From Primula veris (taxonomy: Eukaryota; Streptophyta; Magnoliopsida; Ericales; Primulaceae): DNA of 64,000 nucleotides. Location of the stretch: the NCBI GenBank assembly GCA_963682055.1, contig OY821750.1:27474402-27538401 (forward strand), written 5' to 3'. Every line of letters starts with the position of its first letter. Position 1 is the stretch's first letter. A program made the translations under genes and the position numbers. This document shows, in pieces, positions 13,150-24,300 of this stretch. A model generated the notes under the pieces. It had not been told where the DNA came from. It did no database searches and saw only the letters and a list, made by a program, of their open reading frames with translations.

Positions 13150-16100
13150 AATACAAATGGCATAGTCGGGAAAAAATACGATTAGTGTACTGTACTATCC
13201 GTGTTTAACGATTTATGTACTATACTATCACTCTGTTACAATTGAGGTACTGAACTATCATAATGTTCACAATTCAAGTACCGCAATTAAATTAATTGGA
13301 TGGAAATTAGTTTCATTTTTTATTTTGGTCATATTTTTTGTAATTTGTATAAATCTAACCCTTAATTTTCTGAAATGTCTCATTTTAGTATAAATTCAAA
13401 AAAAATAGATTTTTTTTTAAAAAAAAAACTAAAAAAAAACAAAACTACAAATTTTTTTTTAAAAAAAAACCTTTAAAAAAGTAGAAAACCCGAAAAAACC
13501 ACAAAAAAATGGTAAAAAGAAACCAAGAAAAATTTAAAAAAACAAAAAAATTTCAAAAAAACCGGGAATCCGAAAAAACACAAAATCGGTAAAAATAAAA
13601 TAAAAATAAACCCTAAAAATAAAAATTAAAAAAATCACAAAACAATGAAAAAACGTTCAAAAAAGTCGGAAACTCATAAAAAAACCTGAAAAACAGTAAA
13701 ATTAAAAAACCAAAAAAATTAAAAAAATTCAAAATCACAAAAAAATAAAAAAAAGTTCGAAAAATTCGAGAAAAGCCAGAAAGTCAAAAAAATATAAAAA
13801 AGAACTTTTAAATAACTTGCAATTGTTTACTGTCATTTTTAAGTCATTTGAAGTCATTTTTAGTCATTTCATTTGGAGTCATTTTGGAGTCATTTTTAAG
13901 TCATTTGAAATCGTTTTTAGTCTTTCATTTGGAGTCATTTTTAAGTCATTTGAAGTCGTTTTTAGTCATTTCATTTGGACTCATTTTTAAGTCATTTGAA
14001 GTCGTTTTTAGTCATTTGAAAACAATTGCAAGTTATTTTAAAGTTTTTTTAACATTTTTTTGACTTTTCGGCTTTTTTCGAATTTTTCGAACTTTTTTTA
14101 TTTTTATTTTGTGATTTTGGATTTTTGGATTTTTCTTGGGTTTTTAATATTTTTTTTTACTGTTTTTTGGGTTTTTTTACGGGTTCCCGACTTTTTTGAA
14201 CGTTTTTTCATTGTTTTGTGATTTTTGATTTTTTAATTTTTAGGGTTTATTTTTTAATTTTTTTTTACCGATTTTGGGTTTTTTCGGGTTCCCGGTTTTT
14301 TTGAATTTTTTTGGTTTTTTTTTTGTTTTTTAGATTTTTCTTGGTTTTTTTACAATTTTTTCGTTGTTTTTTCGGGTTTTCTACTTTTTTAAAGGTTTTT
14401 TCAAAAAAAATTTGGTATTTTTGTTTTTTGTATTTGTCACGCCCCAAATTCCATAAAACACGGATATCGAGACATGACATTTTTAAATAAAAGGAAAACG
14501 AAACCTGTTGGTACAAAATTAAAATTTTTAAAAGAAAACATTTGCGAGCTAAAAAAACAATCAATCAATTACAAAAAAAAATTTTTTTGCCAAACACGGC
14601 TACAAAACGTAATAATTTTAACAAAGTTAAAAGAAACGAAAAATAACGAATGAAATTTGCCCGTAGGCTACAACCTTAAAAAGATAGTCTAAGAAAAAGA
14701 AAGCAATAGAAATAAGCCCCGAGCCCATACGATATCTTGCTAATGCTCCTAACCAAACGTCTCAGCCTAAGTTGTACCTGAAATACAAAACTGTAACGGT
14801 GAGTTCCACGCACATACCTAGACGGTACGGCACCACAAATACCGTCACTCCATCCCATAAATGCAAGAACTTACAAACAACATGGACCTATCCACTCGGC
14901 CACCTATCCCAGTCCGTAAGGTAGGTCATTCCCTATCCACTCGGCCGTCTTCTGTCCCCGGAATTAGGAAGAGACAGAGACCATTGCTAACATAAAAGTA
15001 GATTTAAAGTGCGCACTTTGACCTCTCATGCCACTCGCCCCAGTCCGTAAGACGAGTCATTCCCTATCCCCTCGGCCGTCTTCTGTACTCGGAATTAGGA
15101 AGAGACAGAGACCATTGCTAACATAAAAATAAATAGAGTGCACACTAGGACCTCTCATGCCACTCGCCCCAGTCCGTAAGACGAGTCAATCCCTATCCCC
15201 TCGGCCGTCTTCTGTCCTCGGAATTAGGAAGAGACAGAGACCATTGCCACTACAGCTAAATCACAAGGCCTCGGCCAATAATATAAAACCATTCAACTAA
15301 TCACATCTCATACGGCCTCGGCCAATAATATAAATCCATTCAACTAATCACATCTCATACGGTCTTGGCCAATAATATAAATCAATTCAACTAATCACAT
15401 CTCATACGGCCTCGACCAATAATATAAATCCACGCAAATAACACATTCTCATACGTCACTTTGACGCAATTCAACAAAGTAAATAAGCATAGGTACTAGA
15501 TTCACAACTAGCCAACAAACTCTATCAATATAAAATTCCATTCAGACATTTTAACAAACACTTGTATACGCAATATAAAACCCATCATTATTCAACAATA
15601 ATTTACCCAATTCTATCAACATCCATAATAACACATAATCAACGCATAAAACACGCAAACCATTAATATTCTCAGTAATCCGAAATTAAAAGACTAAATC
15701 ATCAACTACTCCAAAATCAAATAAGTGAATTAAACGTACAACAAATAAACTCAATTATCAATTTAAGAACATAATTAATATAAAAGGCAAAAACCCCCCA
15801 ATTTATAATAAACACAAAACCAAAACCTAACATACACCATCGTCTAGGCGCAATGGATAACCCTTGTTACCTTAGAGCGTAGAGGAGATGCTTCCGGTAT
15901 GAACCCGCTAACGTGGTTTCTTCTTCTTCTCCTTTTTCTCTCTTGTATTTTGCTGGTTTTAGGTTTAAAGAATTGAAAGTGGGCTGATTTTTGGTTTAGA
16001 AAAAACTGTTTTTAGATAGTTTGTGGAAACGAACTATTTGGTTTCCAAAGTTCTAAAAGTTAACTCTTAATCCAAAAATATTGTTTTATTACTCAAAAAT

Positions 16101-17210
16101 AACAAATGTTTAGAAACAAATCTATTGGTTCCTTTTTATTAGTAAAATTAGTAATAGGTTTTTAAAATAAAGTTTTTCGCAAAAGTTTCGGTTTTTGGCT
16201 AAAAATTAGTCGAGTGACCGGTTTTTGGTAAAATTTTGTATAAAACGTTTTTGGATAAATTAATTCATAATTAAAAACACTTATAAAAATACGGGATGTT
16301 ACAACTAACCCTCATTAAAAAAAATTCGTCCCAAAATTTCCTCTCTAAACAACTATACCCAGAATGATAAACTTATATAAATAAGGCCATACAAATTCTA
16401 AACGTACAATTCGTGACATAATTCAAGAAATAACATACGCAGGGTTCACAACCTGTAACAACTCCATAACTCAAATGAGATAAACTCCAGATAATGCACC
16501 ATGTAAGAATAACCGTCTGTATACAATATCTAACAAAATAAAAGACAACAATGTAAAACAAGCGGCTGTAACATAAAAGAAAATAAAGTAAAATAAGCCG
16601 ACATGCTTCTACCTCAACAACTCCATAACATCTACAAAACTCAACTAAGGCAAGCGGTTTGAAACACCTATATGCAATATCATAAATAATAAAAGACACG
16701 CAACAGCTCCGTAAACTCTAGGCGTTACCACAAAAATAAACTCCAAACTTCTAGGCGTTACAGTATTTTTTTTTTTAAAAAAATCTGATTTTTCTGAATT
16801 TATACTAAATTTTCTGAATTTATACTAAAACGAGACATTTCCGAAAATTAAGGGTTATATTTATACAAATTACAAAAAATATGATCAAAATGAAAAATAA
16901 AACTAATTTTCATTCAATTAATTTAACGTCGGTACCTGAATTGTGAACATTATGATAGTTCAGTAGCTGAATTTAAAAAAAAATCATCTGATTTTTCTGA
17001 ATTTATACTAAATTTTCTGAATTTATATTAAAACGAGACATTTCCGAAAATTAAGGGTTATATTTATACAAATTACAAAAAATATGACAAAAATGAAATA
17101 TAAAACTAATTTTCATCCAATTAATTTAACGTCGATACCTGAAATTGTGAAGATTATGATAGTTTAGGAGGTCAATTATAACCTAACATAATAGTTCAGT
17201 ACCAAATACT
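13150..17210. mobile_element. large foldback (inverted-repeat) element, interrupted by a solo LTR
   Basis: The left arm, about 13,243-13,829, is the reverse complement of the right arm, 14,021-14,429 continued at 16,763-16,965. The 2.3 kb between the two right-arm parts is a later solo LTR. Matching words include AACTTGCAATTGTTT (13,815) with AAACAATTGCAAGTT (14,021), and AATTTTCTGAAATGTCTCAT (13,364) with its complement near 16,830. The loop (13,830-14,020) is a tandem repeat of AGTCATTTTTAAGTCATTTG-like units. The outer part of the right arm is duplicated in tandem (about 16,783-16,975 and 16,983-17,170). No reading frame other than low-complexity Phe/Lys-rich ones. Without the LTR it would be about 1.7 kb. 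The superfamily is undetermined, and no target duplication could be fixed. Confidence 0.75.
14435..16762 (-). mobile_element. solo LTR of a Tekay-like Ty3/gypsy family, long form, 2,328 bp
   Basis: Read on the minus strand it starts TGTAACGCC (16,762) and ends GGCGTGACA (14,435). It is flanked by the 5-bp direct repeat GTATT (14,430-14,434 and 16,763-16,767). Bases 14,435-16,303 align with the LTR of the full element at 28,559-39,132, including the Tekay-type TGTAACATCCCG start (at 16,303) and the internal 130-bp repeats. The remaining 459 bases (16,304-16,762) match the stretch just upstream of that element's 3' LTR, including its polypurine tract. This insertion therefore used an LTR beginning further upstream. 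No internal domain is left, as expected after LTR-LTR recombination. Confidence 0.85.
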
Positions 17211-17358
17211 TAAACACACCTGCTAAGTACACTGATCTTATTTTTTTAGCAGCATATTCTTTTATCATTTGTTGTTCCGGAAGAGAAGAAAAGAAGTTCC
17301 CATACACACACACACACCAAAAACGGCGTGGGTTAGTAGTAAAAGTTAGTCCTACCCT

Positions 17359-17402
17359 CCAATCACCGATCGCCACGTGTACCATCAACGCTTTGGCGGG
17401 AA
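17359..17402 (+). promoter_or_regulatory. CCAAT box, G-box and E2F-like site upstream of the RAD7-like gene
   Basis: CCAAT lies at 17,359-17,363 and the G-box CACGTG at 17,374-17,379. TTTGGCGGGAA at 17,392-17,402 fits the plant E2F consensus (WTTSSCSS). The sites end about 185 bp before the start codon. A CT-rich patch (17,493-17,520), the sort of pyrimidine patch found near plant transcription starts, lies between. E2F control would suit a DNA-repair gene, but this is read from motifs only. Confidence 0.5.
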
Positions 17403-17585
17403 CTCGCCGTTGCCCCCCCATTAATAATTACATAATTAATAATAATAATAAAGCGTCTCTAGGAAGTTCCTTCATAAAATTAAATCATAATTCTCACCCC
17501 TCTCTCTTTCCCTCTCTAGTAATATACATACATATTAAAATAATAAAATAAATATAATAATATATATATATAGGTAGTTAATAAT

Positions 17586-18257
17586 ATGCCCGTACTTAGG
17601 TCTCGAGTGATTAAACCTGATATAACTGAACTGGTCAAAATTGAAGGCTTGGGCGGCTCGGGTTGGCTTGGGCTCGGCGGCTCGGGTCATAAGAGGAAGA
17701 GTCGGCTTGATGGTGATGACGTGACGGATCATCAAGGTCAGTGTTTATTCCTCAATTTCTATATAAATATTTATGCGTGTGTATAAATACAAAGTCATTT
17801 GTATGTGATATTGATTTGATTATTAGTTATTTGAATGATTCTCAGTGTTAGTGTGGTTTTGTATATATTCTCTACATAATATGTTAGTTACGGACTTGGA
17901 AAGGTATTTAGATTAGTGTGCATTATATGTATATATGTAGTTTATTTGTACGTGATATTGAATTTATTGTTAGTTATTACGTATATGTTTGTTTTTATTA
18001 GCTATAAAATTAGTTAAACACGGAAGGTAATTTGAGTAGTGTGCTTTGATTATTGATTAAATGCCAAATTTACTAGTAACTTAACAAGGTTAGGATATAT
18101 TTTCTACACAAACACACATTATATATATAAAGCGGAGAATATTGAACCCGTCAAAATTGAAGGCTTGGGCGGCTCGGCTTGGCTCATAAGAGGAGGAGTC
18201 GGCTCGGTCGTGATGACGTAGCGGATCATCGAGGTCAGAGTTTGTTCGTCGATTTTA

Positions 18258-18309
<52 letters not shown>

Positions 18310-21300
18310 TATATCTATGTATCTATATAGTGATTTGTAATTTTGTATGTGATGTTGATTTTATTTTAGTTATTATAATGATTGTCACTGTTAGTTACTC
18401 CGTATATATGTATATATGTATATCTATTCATATTGTATATATGTATGTATGCATATAGTCAATTGTTATAAATTAGTTTGATTATTAGTTGGATGAATTG
18501 ATGTTATATATATACATAAATATGTATAGATAGTGATTTTTATGTGTACTATGTAATATTGGATTTTTTGGTAAGTTACTGTGTAATATTGATTTGATTA
18601 ATAGTTATTGAACTGATTTTTACTGTTAGGGTTTGTTTGTGTTTGTTCTCAACATAGTTAGTTACGGATTTGGAACGGTATTTTGAATAATGTGCTTTCA
18701 TTAAATGCCATTTTATTGGTAACCGAACAAGGCTAGGTTATATTTTCTACACACACACACATTATATATCTATGTAGCTAGATAGATAGATAGTTATTTG
18801 TATGTATACTATGTAATATTGATTTGATATTTATCCCTATTTGCTATATAATTTGTTGCCCACGGATTTGGAACGGTATTTTGAGTAGTGAGCTTTGATT
18901 ATTGATTAAAATGCCAAATATATTGGTGATTCAACAAGGTTAGGGTGTTTATTTCAATTAACGTGTGTGTGTATATATATATATTTATTGTTATTTGTAT
19001 GTATACTATGTAATATTGATTTGATATTTATCCCTATTTGCTATATAATTTGTTGCCCACGGATTTGGAATGGTATTTTGAGTAGTGAGCTTTGATTATT
19101 GATTAAAATGCCAAATATATTGGTGATTCAACAAGGTTAGGGTGTTTATTTCAATTAACGTGTGTGTGTATATATATATATTTATTGTTATTTGTATGTA
19201 TACTATGTAGTATTGATTTGATTATTAGTTATTACAATGATTCTCACTGTTAGTTACTCCGTATACGTTTGTCTCTATTCACTATAAAATTAGCTAACCA
19301 CGGATTTGGAATGGTATTTTGAGTAGCGAGATTTGATTATTGATTAAATTCCAAATTTGTTGGTAATTGAACAAGATTAAGGTTTATTTTCTATATTTAG
19401 TCTATATATAGATAGATAGGTGGGTAGTTATTTGTATGTATACTATGTAATATTAATTAAGCATCAGTTAGTAGAATGCTTATCAGTGTTAGGGGTTGGT
19501 TCTCTCTATTCTCTACATAATTAGAATCATGAATTTGGAACTGTATTTTGAACAGTAAGCTTTGATTATTGATTAAATTCCAAATATATCGGTAATTAAA
19601 CAAGGTTAGGGTTTATTCTCTAAATTACAGCTCTGTTGCTGCATTAACAGTACTTTGTATGTAATACAGATTGAGTTTCTAACTATTGGATTATCATTTT
19701 ATCGTTCTTAGGGTTTGTGTTTTTGGTTATCTTAAGCTTAATCGACTAATCACGCATTTGGAACAGTGTGTAAAGGTTTAAACTGAAACTATTCGACATT
19801 TTTCAGATTTATTGATAATTGCAAAAAGTATTAAGTAGTACTAACTTTTTAATGTGATATCTCTATTCTCTACAAAATTAGTTAATCACGCTTTTGGAGG
19901 AGTGTTTTCGATATTGAAATGTGTGATTATTCTGTGTTATTTATTTTCGCTAGTAATTGCAGTCAATTTCAAGCTATTTTCATGTTTTAAGTTACTTTCG
20001 TTGTTAACAAGGTCATAGTTTATTCCTCAATTTCGTCCGTTGTTATATATATATGTATATATATAATCCCTTTGTATGTATGTAACATCAAATCATCAAT
20101 TGAGTTTCTAGGTATTGGAGTATGCATTCTCATCGTTTGAACAGTACTCACACATTTGGAACGGTATTTATATTTTGAGCTCTGATTATTTTTCTCAAAA
20201 GTTTTTATTCGCAACTGTCACTCATTGAAATAGTTGATAGATACTTGGTTTTGATTAGTCCTGTTGAACTTTCTGTTAATACAAAATTATTAGAAGACCA
20301 TATTTGAACGGATTTGTGATATTGCTGTTAGTAGTTATAGTTATGTTTTTGTAGATTTCTTCATAGATAATGATTGACATTAGTGTGTGGTGTAATGTGT
20401 TCGATATTTCTTTTGGGTTATCTAATAAATGTCAGGACCTGTAAATAATCTTCATTTGTTTTATATTAGCTGTGGTTTGGTGACAGTAAAAACCCACAAG
20501 GGAGTAGAAGTTACATAGGTGTGATGGTACATTTCATTTAAAGTACATCCTCAGTTCCGATTTAATTGTCCTAAAAGAAATTATATGGAATTTTGGCCCA
20601 AATGAATATATCTAAATTTAATCATCTAGTTTACGAGTATATGATTAACTTTTGAAATTTTCTTTTCGGCAATTTAAGCAAAAGTTATTTGGTGGTCAAA
20701 ATTACACGTAGTTTCATTGAGAGCACTTAGAAGGGAACAACAGGGGTATTTGTTTCCAAAATTGGACTACTTCAAGAAAAGAGTCACTTTGAAATATTAT
20801 TTTATTTAAAAAGAAAGTACTAGGAATATTTGGCAGATGTTTGGATTCGATTGGATTCTAGTTACATTTTTTAAAATATATGAGGGTCTTTTTAGCCTAC
20901 GGGAAGGGACTGTTTTGTCAGAAGCCTCCACAGTTTATTTCTTAAATTTTACAAATTAAATTGAAATGTTTATTAGGCATTTACATAACAATATCAGGTA
21001 TCCTATTCTTGATAATTCAGATAGTAGTTTTAAGTTGTGATTAGATGCATTTAAGTACACTCTTTCTGGTTAAATGAAGATAATATTTGTTTTTTGAGAC
21101 GTGATAGAAGCAGAAAATTACCGAGTTCTTACCAAGTATTTGATTCACTTTTGGTTTGGAGGCAAAACTATGAAAGAGTTTTTATTTGAGTAGATACTTG
21201 TGAATTTCTCATTGATTGTTGTTTCGGGAAACAGGGCACATCAAAGGAACAAAATGGGTAATACCAGAAAGAATATAATTTTTTTGATTAATGGATGTCA

Positions 21301-24300
21301 GCATAATTCCTTTCTCAATACCTTCTTAATTTTTAAAGAAACATCCTAATATTTTCTTTATTTCCTTGTTAGCAAGTCATTTCTTTTCAAAAACCAATCA
21401 TGGTTTGACAAAATAGACTCTGAGGAGAGAGCATGGGATGATAAAATTAGACTGGGTAAATTCACACTCGGATAAACTTTCGTAGAGTGACTAGAGTCCC
21501 CATCTTCCAACATCATAGTTAAGTACAGTTGTTTTACTTAATTGAATGAAAAGTAAAAAATGATAACACTGGCGTGCTGATACAAAATGGACGTAGTGAT
21601 AAAACCATATTCAGTGTTACGTTAGTGCAAGAGATAACAAAAAGTGCACTAGAAAAGGTAAAGTAAATTTAATTTTACGTGCATATAAATTAACTAAGCA
21701 ATTTATGGATTATCAATATATACATTCGATTCTCTAATTTTGATACAATTAGTTATTACTTGGATTTATAGTTGGCCTGTCATTTAAGTCGTCTTTGCAC
21801 TTAATGCAAGATTTTATCTAGCCAACGAGGATTAGCTTAATATTATTCCACTGATTTATAGAATTGTTAAATTCCACATTTAAGGCTTCTAAAAATTCTC
21901 TTATAAATAGAACTTCATCGATTACCAAAATTATTGACCAGTCCCATATTTAAAAGGGAAAGAAAGTGATCGAGGGGGTAGTACAAAAAACTGGCCTGAG
22001 GCGATCTGTCATAGTTAATTTTTTTGGGGGGGTTTGTTAACATTTTCCAACAAAAATTAGCGTGCTTGGTTTTGGCTTTGGCTCAGTTTTACACCGATTG
22101 TAGGGAATTAACTCTCCTTTTCTCAGATTGAGGTGAAAATTTTCTTACCTGAGTAAAAGAAGGCTTGTTGGTAATGATGGAAAGAGGTAAGAGTATGACT
22201 GATCTGAGATGTGATTTAGGAGATAGATAGATATAGGAGAGTTGATAGCAAAATTCAGGTTCAATTAACAAGTAGTGGGTGAAATTTGTATTTGTTTAGA
22301 TATGTTTTTTTTCCCTTTCTTGCGTCTTGTTGAATAAATTAAGATCTTAAAATATGATATCGAAAATCTTAATTTGATAGTCATATCGGCAGCCAACCAA
22401 TTTTGTGGATATATTTTTAGCTAACAAATGCTTCCAACTCAATTCTTGTTATATTTGATGATGGTTTGTATTACTTTTTAAATGATTGTTCATAAATCAA
22501 GTGCTCCCTTATTTTCCGATTACTAATTAATGGTTTGGTTGTGGTTGTATCTTTGATAGATGCTGATACTTCGACAATTGAAGATGAGAAGGATAAAGAA
22601 ATTCTTAGTTTACGATCAGGAAAGAAAATAGCAAAGCCAAGAATAGAATTAGACGACGATACTTTTCATTCGAGTCTATGCAGAGATCTAACCAAAGCAA
22701 ACGAAGTGCTGAATAATAAAGTCGAAAAGGAAATGATTTTTGGTAATATTTCTTATTTGGATAATTGTGGTTTACCTATCCAAATGAAAGAGTTGGATAA
22801 AATCCTAATCGGTGATGAAGGTCGTGCTTTTCGAAATAATAAACGAAAGCTCAGCTGGGAAGAAAAAGTTAAGGTTGAAACAATCGAAATTGAGGATGCG
22901 GTTGAAGATGAGTTGCTATTAGATATTAATACCGCTTCATGTACTTCCCCTTTATTAGATATTCTAGTTCCACATATTTCGCAAATAGTACCCTTGGATA
23001 GTGATAGTTACGATATTAATAGTACAGGGGCACTTAGTAAGAAGGACAAGGGTAAGGATAAGGTTGTCGAGTATGGGTTATCGTCAAATGTTGCTGATCC
23101 ATTTGGTTTGGGATTGAGTCTTGGTGTTGGAATTAAAAATGATGAAGAAGAATTTTCTGGTTTTGTTAACGTTATTGAGGAAGAAAATGATGTTGTAGTT
23201 AACAACCCACCTCCGGTTTTGGAGGATGAAAGGAATCATTTGGCAGATGCTAGGGGGAGGGTAAAAGAGAGGTTTCGAGATATAGCTCGAAAAAATGCAT
23301 CACGGTTTGCTCATTTCTCTTCCTTAGAGGGAGAAGAAAGTCATGTCGATAATCAGCCTGTAATTGAAATGACAAGAGTGGAAGATGAGAGAGAACGGAA
23401 AGACCGGCCAGGTCCTTTTTCCCCTGCTTTGAAGAAAATAAGAGACCGAGAATCAAATGTGCCTGTGACACAACAGAGTTGCGGTACAGGTAAAAGCAAA
23501 ACTGGGTCAATTAATTGGGTGCCAAGAACAGAAAAATTGCTTCACCAGTGTGCCCCAAAATTGCAAGATTTATGCATGGATATTTTGGCAAAAAACGCAG
23601 ATGCGATCTCTTCACTTGAGAGTGTCCCTGATGTATTAAGACACAAGCTCAGTCATATATTATGTGATTCTCGGAAAATGAACGCCCAATTCCTTGATCT
23701 TCTTGTGTGTGGATCTCCTACAGAGATACGCGTAAGGGATTGCTCTTGGTTGACAGAGGAAGAATTCACAAGGGCTTTTGAAAGACTCGAGGGAAGTCAT
23801 CTAACGGTATGGTTTTGCAAACACTTCTCTTAGCTTAGTCTTATGCAATAATTTTAGTTTTTGCGGCCCTTATATCTTCTTGCTAGAGCACTATAAAGTT
23901 TTAACAGTTGGCATAGCTTGTTAGTTCAATGGAAGGTTGATATATTTATAGCTTGATAAGAGTTCAATTCTAAAAGTTGCACTACATTCATACATAAGTT
24001 GTTATTTACCTCAGTGAATAATTTCTTTTGTAAGCTATGTATTTTGCAATCATTCTTTCCCCGTTAATCCCCATTACATCAGCAATGGAGCATAACCTCC
24101 TTTTTTCTTAGAATTGGTGTTGACCCCGCAATTTGGTAGGAGAGAAGAGAGAAATGAGCCATTTAGGAATCTTTTGCATATGAGCTATTTTGAGAGGGGT
24201 ATCTTCTGTTGTTATGGTGGGAAAGGAGCGGTGTTAGGTGTAAAAGATATGGTGTGGTGGTTGAAATTGGATGATGGTGGTGGATTGGCGGTGGTGCGGG

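Larger units (their letters stand above)
17737..20190 (+). repeat. degenerate ~200-bp repeat array in intron 1 of the RAD7-like gene
   Basis: About ten diverged copies of a 150-250 bp unit follow one another. Each carries a version of CACGGATTTGGAACGGTATT (near 17,889, 18,017, 18,664, 18,858, 19,055, 19,298, 19,525, 19,750, 19,886 and 20,150). Most also carry GTATACTATGTAATATTGAT and GATTATTGATTAAAT. Two units, 18,794-18,990 and 18,991-19,187, are almost identical with an exact 197-bp period, so the array has expanded recently. The first unit begins at the exon 1 donor. Confidence 0.8.

Noticed and set aside
13848..14063. Ser/Phe/Leu repeat open frame
   Set aside because: Translation of the AGTCATTTTTAAG tandem repeat in the foldback loop, not a gene.
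14265..14564. Lys-rich minus-strand open frame
   Set aside because: It arises from poly-T tracts of the foldback arm and the LTR end; low complexity with no start context.
17176..17421. Minus-strand frame of 81 codons upstream of the RAD7-like gene
   Set aside because: It lies across the G-box/E2F promoter segment and foldback end, and the translation has no motif.
20541..21984. Possible Stowaway/mariner ends (TACATCCTCAGTTCCG and CGAGGGGGTAGTAC) in intron 1 of the RAD7-like gene
   Set aside because: The two ends are 1.4 kb apart, poorly matched, and nothing between them supports one element.
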